In this document: positions 1 through 6,435 of the stretch, one piece after another
Layout of the letters: each line of letters begins with the position of its first letter
Position numbering within the stretch: the stretch's first letter is position 1
Source of the DNA: a virus
Virus record (IMG/VR): IMGVR_UViG_3300010367_000129
Coordinates: 1 to 31,952 of that record
DNA: 31,952 bases
Reading direction: 5' to 3' (one strand)
Notes under the pieces: model-generated
Told to the model about the DNA's origin: nothing
Databases searched by the model: none
What the model saw: the letters and a program-made list of their open reading frames with translations, nothing else
Position numbers and translations under genes: made by a program

Positions 1-84
1 CCGGGCCATCACCGCGGCGTCCTCGGCCGGACTCCAGGCCCCGACCACGTCCTCGAAATTGTAGCAGAGAATGGCATAGAGCAT
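1..84 (-). CDS. YciI-family protein, N-terminal fragment cut by the window edge
   Basis: Reading leftwards from the ATG at 84-82, 28 codons are open to the window edge. The peptide begins MLYAILCYNFEDVV and continues with a W-S-P-A-E-D stretch. This matches the start of YciI/YCII-related (DGPF) proteins, small ferredoxin-like-fold proteins often found near sigma factor genes. The family assignment rests only on this N-terminus. The gene is probably a host gene outside the prophage. A 7-bp inverted repeat lies 14 bp upstream of the start and may belong to its leader. The rest of the gene is not in the window. Confidence 0.6.
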   Translation of the reverse strand, partial: MLYAILCYNFEDVVGAWSPAEDAAVMAR

Positions 85-509
85 GGGATGAGCGCCTTGA
101 TCGTACCGAGGACGATCAGGGGCGGGGGGATCCGACAGGGGGGCTGGGAAAAAGCGGCCGTGCGGGGTCGATTTGGGAAAGCCGCCCGCATCCGGGGCCG
201 CCCAGATCGAAGTGCTGGCTCGGGCCAGTGCAGATGGAATCCACATCCGTTTCTCTTACGGTCCAGATCGTTGTCTAACGACAATCACTGCTATGGGTGC
301 AGCAAGATCGCTGCCGCGCTTGTCGCCTCATAAAATTGGCGCGTGGTGAGAAGTATGCTGACCTAGAAGGAATACTTTACCGGTTGGTGAGGCTTGGCCG
401 GCCGGCGTTCAAATGTGAAATATGGCTCGCGCTCTCGGCGTGATTACGCGTGAACGCACGCTCCAAACATGCGCGTTGATAAAGCTAAGTTCTCGGGGGA
501 GATATCAAT
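85..509. other. Intergenic region between the YciI fragment and the 302-aa gene
   Basis: No convincing gene is seen here; the short open frames have no recognisable content. A 7-bp inverted repeat (TGATCGT / ACGATCA, 98-104 and 112-118) lies just upstream of the YciI start and could be an operator or a leader hairpin. A small hairpin (TTGTC / GACAA, 271-275 and 280-284) lies further right. The region becomes AT-richer from about 320 onwards, as does the gene that follows. Promoters for the divergent neighbours should lie here, but I could not identify convincing -35/-10 pairs. Confidence 0.4.
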
Positions 510-1418
510 TTGAGTGGACCGAACGACGTCACGTCATTGCGCTTCTACAGCGACGCAACGCTCTCACCTTTGATCCCAATCGACCTGCTCGCGGTGGTGT
601 CGCGAGAGATCATGAACCTAATATCGAACCTGTCCCATTGGGAAATATTAGATTTGAAAGCGAAGGGTCGATTAATGCTGGCGGCACCTCCACGCCAAGG
701 ATGCCTCGAAATACTGGTGGTTCCTGAGATCACTTCAGCGGGTTTTGCTGTTCCAATGGGCGCAGCAAGCGACCTAACCCAGCTCGTATATGAAGGTATC
801 AAGGAGAATATTGAAGTCGCCGCGTTCCTCTGGACGCTTGCGTTTGGCGGGCGTGGCGTGGTTGAGGCGTGGAATCGGAAAACGAGCAAAGTACCCCAAG
901 CTATTGAAACTCCCACGCCTGACCGACGCAGCGAGATTGAGCTGATCCTGTCGCATAAAGCCGTGACATCTCAAGCCGTGGTTGAGAGCCTTCGTCGGCT
1001 AATCGACGCCGCATCGGCCACTGGCGCGGATCGCGTGACAATCCAGATCCCAGACAACCCTGAGATCGATATTTACTCGAAGACGAGCCGACGCCGACGC
1101 GGACTCATTGCACAACACGCAAAGTTGGGCGTTCCCACAGCTCAGCACTTGCAGATTCACGCTTTGCATCGCGAAAACTCGCCAGAGATTGAGGTGGTGC
1201 TTGGCTCCACCAGGCATCTTGGCTTCACGGCGCAGCTCGACCACAAACGAGTGTTTATCGTGTGGATGTCGAAGAAGACGCCTCCGCTCTATGGAGATGT
1301 CGAGGTTCGAGGCTTCTTCCTCGAGCCATCCCTCTTGGACCCCTTGAGCGAAGTCACACCAGATATGGAGGAAGTTGAAGCTGCGTTTGCTGTAGAGGGC
1401 GTCGTGACTGTGGAGTGA
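510..1418 (+). CDS. Hypothetical protein, 302 aa
   Basis: I do not recognise this protein. The TTG start at 510 is favoured because a GGGGGAGA Shine-Dalgarno-like run lies about seven bases upstream; the first internal ATG is at 612. The protein has a mixed alpha/beta look. One hydrophobic stretch (around residues 100-115) could be a membrane segment or a buried helix, a basic SRRRR patch lies in the middle (around residues 193-198), and the C-terminus is acidic (EEVEAAF). Base composition is clearly more AT-rich than the prophage late genes. It lies on the outer side of the tRNA-like remnant, so it may be host sequence or part of an older island. Confidence 0.7.
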   Translation: MSGPNDVTSLRFYSDATLSPLIPIDLLAVVSREIMNLISNLSHWEILDLKAKGRLMLAAPPRQGCLEILVVPEITSAGFAVPMGAASDLTQLVYEGIKENIEVAAFLWTLAFGGRGVVEAWNRKTSKVPQAIETPTPDRRSEIELILSHKAVTSQAVVESLRRLIDAASATGADRVTIQIPDNPEIDIYSKTSRRRRGLIAQHAKLGVPTAQHLQIHALHRENSPEIEVVLGSTRHLGFTAQLDHKRVFIVWMSKKTPPLYGDVEVRGFFLEPSLLDPLSEVTPDMEEVEAAFAVEGVVTVE

Positions 1419-1789
1419 TATTGCCTGTCGGCTGGAGACTTGGTCCATGAGCATGAACCATCCATCTGTCGCCTCAATGCGAACCGCCTACACTGTGACA
1501 CTGAAGCGGCGCACCGACGACCTGTCGCCAGATCGAAAGCCGCGGAAAACAGCAAATTCGGCACTTTACGAGGAAACCGCTTGGTGGCTGGGGGCGGGAT
1601 CGAACCGCCGACCTGTCGGTACTAAGCCACTGATTCTACAGCAGCCCGGTCGAGCTTTCCCGGTCTGTTCACGTCCTGAATTTACTGGGCTTTTCCGACG
1701 AGTCTAACGGCCTTCGCGGCCCTAGCTCTGCAATTTCCCGCGTCTGCACTCCTGTACAATCGCTCCCTATTTCTTGCCCTGGAGGCCCC
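1419..1789. other. Intergenic region holding the tRNA-like remnant and the parA upstream region
   Basis: No protein gene is supported. The short frames here give peptides such as GAGSNRRP, typical of translating the antisense of a tRNA. The tRNA-like remnant occupies about 1582-1646. A TACAAT hexamer at 1755-1760 could be a -10 element for parA, but no good -35 sequence is present at a suitable distance. The presumed ogr-side attachment site is most likely in this interval. Confidence 0.45.
1582..1646 (-). tRNA. tRNA-like 3' remnant, candidate attachment site
   Basis: Read on the minus strand, the segment ends with a complete T-arm (GGCGG-TTCGATC-CCGCC), a 7-nt acceptor strand CCCAGCC, a discriminator A and an encoded CCA. 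An AGGTC variable-loop-like sequence precedes the T-arm. The 5' part is degenerate: GGCTG can pair with CAGCC of the acceptor, but the D-arm and anticodon arm do not fold properly, and the loop CTTAGTA has only about three stem pairs. It therefore looks like the 3' end of a tRNA gene joined to other sequence. Phages that integrate into tRNA genes leave this kind of remnant. A second copy, the intact tRNA, was not found in the window. Confidence 0.4.
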
Positions 1790-2443
1790 ATGAAAGTTGT
1801 CGCCATCACCATGCAAAAAGGAGGCGTCGGGAAATCTACGCTGACCCGTTCGCTGGCCGTCGCCGCGTCCGAGGACGGGTTCAACGCCCTCGCCCTGGAC
1901 ATGGACGCCCAGCAATCCACCTCGCAGTGGTCCTATCGCCGGGAGGAGGGTTCACTGCCCGCCGTGGCCTTTTCCACCGAGCGGGATCTTCCCCGCCATC
2001 TCGACCGCGCCCGTGCCGCCGGCTGCGACCTGGTGATCATCGACACTCCGCCCGCCCGAAGCCAGGAGGGACCAGCGGCGATGGAGCGGGCCGACCTCGT
2101 ACTGATCCCCTGCACGCCGACGATCGAATCGTTCGAGCAGTTCCCGATCACGGCGCAAGTCGCCAAGCGTGCGCCGGCCGAGGCTTTCGGGGTGCTGATG
2201 ATGGCCGCCCCAAACGGCCGCAGCGACGCCCAGGCGGCCGATGCCGTATTCGCCAAGTCCAATGTCCAGATGGCGCCGGCGGTGATCTCCCGGCGAAAGG
2301 CGCATGAGGTGGCCAGTTGCGCCGGCAAAACGGTCCAGGAAATCGGGACGGACGCAAAGGCCGTCGCCGAGATGAATGCCCTCTGGGCTTGGCTCAAGGG
2401 AAAACTCGACCTCGGCGTCAAAGTCTCGAAGCGAGGCTCCTGA
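1790..2443 (+). CDS. parA: ParA-family partition ATPase
   Basis: This 217-aa protein starts MKVVAITMQKGGVGKST. It has the deviant Walker A of ParA/MinD ATPases at residues 10-16, with the signature lysine, then DMDAQQ (Walker A'), and IIDTPP (Walker B) near residue 83. ParA ATPases bind DNA nonspecifically when ATP-bound and move plasmids, chromosomes or other cargo together with a partner protein. The length fits the small ParA type (about 210 aa) found on plasmids and mobile elements. The next gene, two bases downstream, encodes a small ribbon-helix-helix protein, the usual partner class. A GGAGG-like sequence precedes the ATG. Its position between the tRNA remnant and ogr suggests it travels with the mobile element. 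Confidence 0.9.
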   Translation: MKVVAITMQKGGVGKSTLTRSLAVAASEDGFNALALDMDAQQSTSQWSYRREEGSLPAVAFSTERDLPRHLDRARAAGCDLVIIDTPPARSQEGPAAMERADLVLIPCTPTIESFEQFPITAQVAKRAPAEAFGVLMMAAPNGRSDAQAADAVFAKSNVQMAPAVISRRKAHEVASCAGKTVQEIGTDAKAVAEMNALWAWLKGKLDLGVKVSKRGS

Positions 2444-2445
2444 TC

Positions 2446-2727
2446 ATGGGCGGCAACACGAGAGCTCAGAACTTCCTAGATGCGCTGAACAAGGGACCGC
2501 GCAGCACTGACGGACCATCCATCCCGACGCAATCGGCCAGGTGCGAAGCGACTACTGCCGAGCCTTCCAGAAAGCATATCGGAGGTTATTTCGACGCCGA
2601 GTTTGTGGAGCTGTTCGCTCTACTAAAAGCTCGTTTGCGCTTGGACAATTCAGCTCTCATCAGAGCCGCCATTGAGGCGTATGCAAGAGCCGAGCAAACG
2701 CGCCGAACATTCGACCGGCGGGATTGA
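2446..2727 (+). CDS. Ribbon-helix-helix protein, probable ParA partner
   Basis: This 93-aa protein starts at the ATG two bases after the parA stop, so the pair is probably one operon. Residues from about 46 on (GGYFDAEFVELF, then a helix ending in ALIRAAIEAYARAE) resemble a ribbon-helix-helix fold: a short beta strand and two helices. The first 45 residues are polar and probably flexible. Small RHH proteins of this kind act as centromere-binding and autorepressor partners of small ParA proteins (ParG/omega type). That role is inferred from gene order and fold. No clear array of centromere repeats was seen upstream of parA. Confidence 0.7.
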   Translation: MGGNTRAQNFLDALNKGPRSTDGPSIPTQSARCEATTAEPSRKHIGGYFDAEFVELFALLKARLRLDNSALIRAAIEAYARAEQTRRTFDRRD

Positions 2728-2947
2728 TTACGCGGGCTTGACAGAACCGGTGAACGGCAAACATCGCAGAAACTGCCTAGGGGCGAAGGCATGTCAAAAA
2801 CCCAATTCCAGCAGAAATGCATTTTTTCGGCCAAGGGCCTTGCATCAGAGCGCATTGCTTGCCGGGGTAAACTGTCGGTTGACCTGCTTGGACACTCAAA
2901 TCAATCCAATTGAGATCCAGCCCGACATCTCCAATACGCCTATAGCT
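2728..2947. other. Convergent intergenic region
   Basis: This gap separates the RHH gene from the 3' end of the AAA/TOPRIM gene. It is AT-richer than the surroundings, and the open frames across it are not convincing. A GGCC-AAG-GGCC dyad near 2830-2840, next to a run of T, could be part of a terminator, but the stem is short. Confidence 0.3.
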
Positions 2948-4582
2948 TCACTCACTCGCACGTCTAGGTGGAAGAAATTCACACAGCACTGAATCGACCG
3001 CGTCTTTTAGTGAATTTCGCTCTTTTTCGAAAAGCTTTGTTGATATCATTTCGGAAAGCACATGCTTATGCAAGCCTAGGGCATCCGCCAGAAGACCAAA
3101 ACACTCTTTCCCGGGAACGACATTCAGCAACTTCACGCCCTTTTCATCTAATGCATTCTTGACGTTGTTATATTTTGAATCAATTATATTTCCTAGATTA
3201 TTCATGCGATTGCTGAACTCCGGGGCAACTGCGAACGCCTCTCGAGTTCCCTCCCACGTCCCATTGTACTGAATAGAGTTTAATACACTACGCATCGCAA
3301 ACTCAGCTTCACTCTTCGCCATTTGAAGTGCAAGTTTGTGCCCCTCTCGATCCGAGTATCTATCCGCAATCTTGGATACAATTGCATCGTACGCTGTCTG
3401 TGGCAGCTGTTTTCCGATCAGCTCACATAGAGCAAAAACAACACGCTTTTGAAGAAACAGATTTTCCATTTCGTGGAATGGCAAAACAATACCTCCACAA
3501 CTTGATACATGGTCAAAATAGGATTCAGGCCAAACGTCCCGGTCAACTACGGCTATCGCCTCGCAGCCTAAAACGAGTCCGCTCTTTTTAAACGCCTCAA
3601 GACACAGCGTTACGTCCGAGCAGCCGCCAACAGGCAGAACGACGTCAGAAGGGGTAGAAAACCAATAACGGAGGATCGTCTCGTCTATACTCCTGCCCGC
3701 TTCGCCTTCGCAAAAAATAATTCTCTTCGCACAGACGGAGGCCGTTGCAGCTCCGACGATATCTTCGACAATGTGATCAGGAACACCATCGCCAAGCGGG
3801 AGCACTTTGACGTCACTCGGCGACAGAACCAGGCCAATCGTACCTTTGCGAGATATCGCAAACGGAAGGTCGTGGGTTGCGAACACAAAACGGCAATCGG
3901 CTCGCTCTAGCTGCAAGCAATCCCAAAGCTTTCGGGCAAAATTGCTATGCAAATGCAGTTCTGGCTCATCCACAACGATCACGCCAGGGGGCGCCGAGAT
4001 AATCTGGCACAACAACGCCAGGACCATTTTTTCGCCGAGACTAAGATAGATCGCGTTAAACTGAGCACCAGGCTCAAGCGTACCCTCTTCGTCGACTGTA
4101 CGGAATCCGCTTGCAAGCGCCTCGTTACCTAGCAAGTTGATAGTACGGCCTTCAAAAAGTTCCGACCACAGCCGCTGAACCCTAAGCAGCCTTGTCTCAG
4201 TCGGCGCTTCCGGCGCAGGTGAAACGGCCGCGCGCCGAAAATATTCTTTTGCGGCCTCGACGTGCTCGGCCCTTAATAGGTTCAGCACATAATTCGAGTG
4301 ATCTCCGCCAGTAGTAAGTGCGGTCTGCCTTATGTGCTCGTCTGCACTCCGTAAATCAGCCGCCGCATCCTCAAGCGACTTTACCTCTAGAAGGCTTACG
4401 CTCGTGTTTCTCCTCGACCCTACCCAACTGTAGCCCATAGAGTTGGCCAACGTATAAGCGCACCTCGATTTTCCAACACCATTCGCGCCCACCAAAACTA
4501 TCGGCTGCATTCCCAGGATTTTTTCACGACCTATCATTATCGACAGATCCACAGGCTCTATGATCACGGGGGCGGCCTCCAT
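2948..4582 (-). CDS. AAA ATPase with C-terminal TOPRIM/DUF4435-like domain (OLD-like, putative defence)
   Basis: This 544-aa protein has an ABC/SMC-type ATPase in its N-terminal half: Walker A GANGVGKS (residues 32-39), a signature-like YLSLGEK (179-185), Walker B VIVVDEPELHLH (201-212) and the H-loop FATHD (234-238). The second part looks like a TOPRIM or DUF4435 nuclease-like domain, with IIFCEGE (288-294), VVDRD (345-349) and a conserved-looking HEMENLFLQ (370-378). This arrangement is shared with OLD-family nucleases and other AAA-TOPRIM phage defence effectors; P2 itself carries old. The gene lies 42 bp downstream of ogr on the same strand and is much more AT-rich than the structural genes, as expected for recently acquired cargo. 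Activity as a defence nuclease is inference. Shine-Dalgarno pairing at the start is weak. Confidence 0.8.
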   Translation of the reverse strand: MEAAPVIIEPVDLSIMIGREKILGMQPIVLVGANGVGKSRCAYTLANSMGYSWVGSRRNTSVSLLEVKSLEDAAADLRSADEHIRQTALTTGGDHSNYVLNLLRAEHVEAAKEYFRRAAVSPAPEAPTETRLLRVQRLWSELFEGRTINLLGNEALASGFRTVDEEGTLEPGAQFNAIYLSLGEKMVLALLCQIISAPPGVIVVDEPELHLHSNFARKLWDCLQLERADCRFVFATHDLPFAISRKGTIGLVLSPSDVKVLPLGDGVPDHIVEDIVGAATASVCAKRIIFCEGEAGRSIDETILRYWFSTPSDVVLPVGGCSDVTLCLEAFKKSGLVLGCEAIAVVDRDVWPESYFDHVSSCGGIVLPFHEMENLFLQKRVVFALCELIGKQLPQTAYDAIVSKIADRYSDREGHKLALQMAKSEAEFAMRSVLNSIQYNGTWEGTREAFAVAPEFSNRMNNLGNIIDSKYNNVKNALDEKGVKLLNVVPGKECFGLLADALGLHKHVLSEMISTKLFEKERNSLKDAVDSVLCEFLPPRRASE

Positions 4583-4624
4583 AAAGGAATAATGAGGCTA
4601 ACTCCGGGTCAGCCTGGACAAGCT

Positions 4625-4909
4625 TCAGCCCTCGGCTAGAGCTTCAGCCGCTGAAGAATCATTCGCCGGTGTCGGCATTTCGGTCGGCGGTAAGTGGCGC
4701 GTGCGCGGCGAAATCGGGATAGAGATTTTGGAATTTGGCGTCCCGCTAGGCCTGACTGTGTGCGAAAGACTTAGATGCACGACATAGGTGTGACCGCACT
4801 CGACATCACCAAAGCACTGCACATGCATTTCAGTGGTGATTGAGGACAGTTCACGCGAAGTACGAACGCGAGCCCTACCCGCGCAGTGAGGACACTTCAT
4901 ACGCTGCAT
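4625..4909 (-). CDS. ogr: Ogr/Delta-like late-gene transcriptional activator
   Basis: Ogr of P2 and Delta of P4 are small zinc-binding activators of late promoters. From the ATG at 4909, which has AGGGG about ten bases upstream, the 94-aa protein shows C6-P-H-C9, then C32 and C38, a C-x2-C...C-x5-C pattern, with R-T-S-R between as in Ogr. The C-terminal 40 residues (rich in P, S and T) go beyond the short Ogr core and are probably disordered. Its place immediately after gene D matches P2. It should act on the GTTGT-N13-ACAAC boxes upstream of V, J and P/O. The AAA/TOPRIM gene follows on the same strand. Confidence 0.85.
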   Translation of the reverse strand: MQRMKCPHCAGRARVRTSRELSSITTEMHVQCFGDVECGHTYVVHLSLSHTVRPSGTPNSKISIPISPRTRHLPPTEMPTPANDSSAAEALAEG

Positions 4910-5019
4910 AGTTTGCACACCCCTGACCAGCCCCTCTTCTGTAGCATATGCTTACGCTTGCCGCAGTCCCTATGGTTGTCGTTGCTGAAAATTGTTCCGG
5001 TTCGGTTCCTCCCCAACCG

Positions 5020-6006
5020 TCACGGCGCGGTCTCCATCTGTAGAGCGGTGACCAGGCCGCCCCCATCGTCCAGCGTGTGCGTCGCTTGCGAAACCAGCCA
5101 GGCCGTGGTGTCGATCTCGGCCTTGAGCCCTGACGTCGTCACTTTGATTTCCGGCCCGATGTCGGGGCGGCCGAGCGCCAAGCTGAGAGACAGCTCACCG
5201 GCTCCACGCTTGACGCGGTTCCACTCGGCTTCCGCCGCCTGTTTGGCGTCAGCCTCGGACGCGAACGTCTTTCGCAGGCGGCGTGCGCCGGTCGCCGCGC
5301 CCGCCGTCACCTTGTGCTTTGTCGCCGAGCTAGTGGAATGCCAAGCCGCCGTGACGCCGGCATAGGTACCGCGTTCCGCGACCTTCCAAGTGGCCTTGTC
5401 GCCGTCGCCGGCTTTGATTTCGACGGTCCGCAGAGACTTGCCCGTGGCGGTCTTCCCGCTCCCGATCGGCGCGAAGATCAACGCACCATTCTTGATGGTG
5501 GCCGTGGCGTCGTAGGCCTTGCCCAGGCGGCGGAGAAACGCAACGTCGCTCTCGCGGCTCTGGGCGAGGACCGCCACGGTCTTGGTGCCAAGATCTTCGT
5601 CTAGCTTAAGGGTGAGGCCAGCCGCGCCGGCCACGTCAGCTAGAACCTCCGCCAAGCTGGTGTCGCGCCAGCTGCGTTCGCGCCTGATCCTCAGTTCCGC
5701 GGTGAAGTCGGCCGACCTGGCGCGGATGGTAATTTGACGGGCCGGCGTGTTGGTCCATTCGACCTCGTCAACCTTGAACGCGCCCTTGCCCGTGAGCGAT
5801 TTTCCGCGCCAGCCCAGCGCGAGGGTGATGATCACCCCCCGCTTGGGCAGCGCGACAAGGTCATCATGGTCCGACAGCACCAGGTCGAGTTGATCGGCCT
5901 CGTCGCCGCGCTTTTCAGTCAGGGTCAAAGACATTAGGCGTGGTTCGACGGTCGGCGTGAGATCCTTGCCGTCCAGCGACAGAGTGAAAGCAGCGGCGTT
6001 GGCCAT
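5020..6006 (-). CDS. D: Late control protein D / baseplate hub
   Basis: This 328-aa protein is the P2 gpD homologue, a hub protein related to T4 gp27 that connects tube and spike. Recognisable parts are the N-terminal SLDGKDLT...RLMSLTLTEKRGDEADQLDLVLSD region, SLAEVLADVAGAAGL, then AQSRESDVAFLRRLG, and a C-terminal THTLDDGGG motif. Length and the position before ogr fit the family. Its start codon overlaps the end of U, so the two are translationally coupled. Nothing suggests damage. Confidence 0.92.
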   Translation of the reverse strand: MANAAAFTLSLDGKDLTPTVEPRLMSLTLTEKRGDEADQLDLVLSDHDDLVALPKRGVIITLALGWRGKSLTGKGAFKVDEVEWTNTPARQITIRARSADFTAELRIRRERSWRDTSLAEVLADVAGAAGLTLKLDEDLGTKTVAVLAQSRESDVAFLRRLGKAYDATATIKNGALIFAPIGSGKTATGKSLRTVEIKAGDGDKATWKVAERGTYAGVTAAWHSTSSATKHKVTAGAATGARRLRKTFASEADAKQAAEAEWNRVKRGAGELSLSLALGRPDIGPEIKVTTSGLKAEIDTTAWLVSQATHTLDDGGGLVTALQMETAP

Positions 6007-6431
6007 CAGCCCGCATCGCTATCGCTGCCGGTCGCGGTGGCGGCCTGGGCGTCGGCGTCATCGACATGCTTGAGCGTGATGCTGAAGTCGGTCCGCCGGG
6101 GAACCCCGTTGTCGAGCAACATGACCTGACGCTCTTCCAGATCGGTAAGAACGAAGGCGCCATGAACACGGCCGGTCCCATCGACCAGCGGCCACGCCTC
6201 GCCTTGGTCGCCCAGCGCACGCAACTGGCGGATCGAGGAGGCGTCGCCGATTACCTGAGGGACCAGAAGCCCAGCAAGGGTGATCGTATCCTCTCCGGGG
6301 CCGAGGTACTGGCTGGCGGCGCGCACGCCGATGCGCGAGTTGTCCACCCAACGCCAGGACGTGCGTCGTGACAGCTCCTGGAAGGCCAGCGTTGGGAGGC
6401 TGAAGACAAATTCGCCCAGGGCCATCAGCAT
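6006..6431 (-). CDS. U: Tail protein U
   Basis: This 141-aa homologue of P2 gpU, a baseplate/tail completion protein, opens with MLMALGEFVFSLPTLAFQELSRR. It contains the WRWVDNSRIG and YLGPGEDTITLAG segments typical of the family. The first ATG (6431) has GAGGA eight bases upstream and is preferred over the one two codons later. The gene overlaps D by one base and follows T closely. The C-terminal tail (DADAQAATATGSDSDAG) is low-complexity. Confidence 0.9.
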   Translation of the reverse strand: MLMALGEFVFSLPTLAFQELSRRTSWRWVDNSRIGVRAASQYLGPGEDTITLAGLLVPQVIGDASSIRQLRALGDQGEAWPLVDGTGRVHGAFVLTDLEERQVMLLDNGVPRRTDFSITLKHVDDADAQAATATGSDSDAG

Positions 6432-6435
6432 GTGG

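Noticed and set aside
1447-1707. 86-codon frame with GAGSNRRP-type peptide
   Set aside because: Such peptides come from translating the antisense of tRNA genes; this frame covers the tRNA-like remnant.
1755-1760. TACAAT as a firm parA promoter
   Set aside because: The -10-like hexamer has no convincing -35 partner at 16-18 bp, so it is mentioned only within the intergenic entry.
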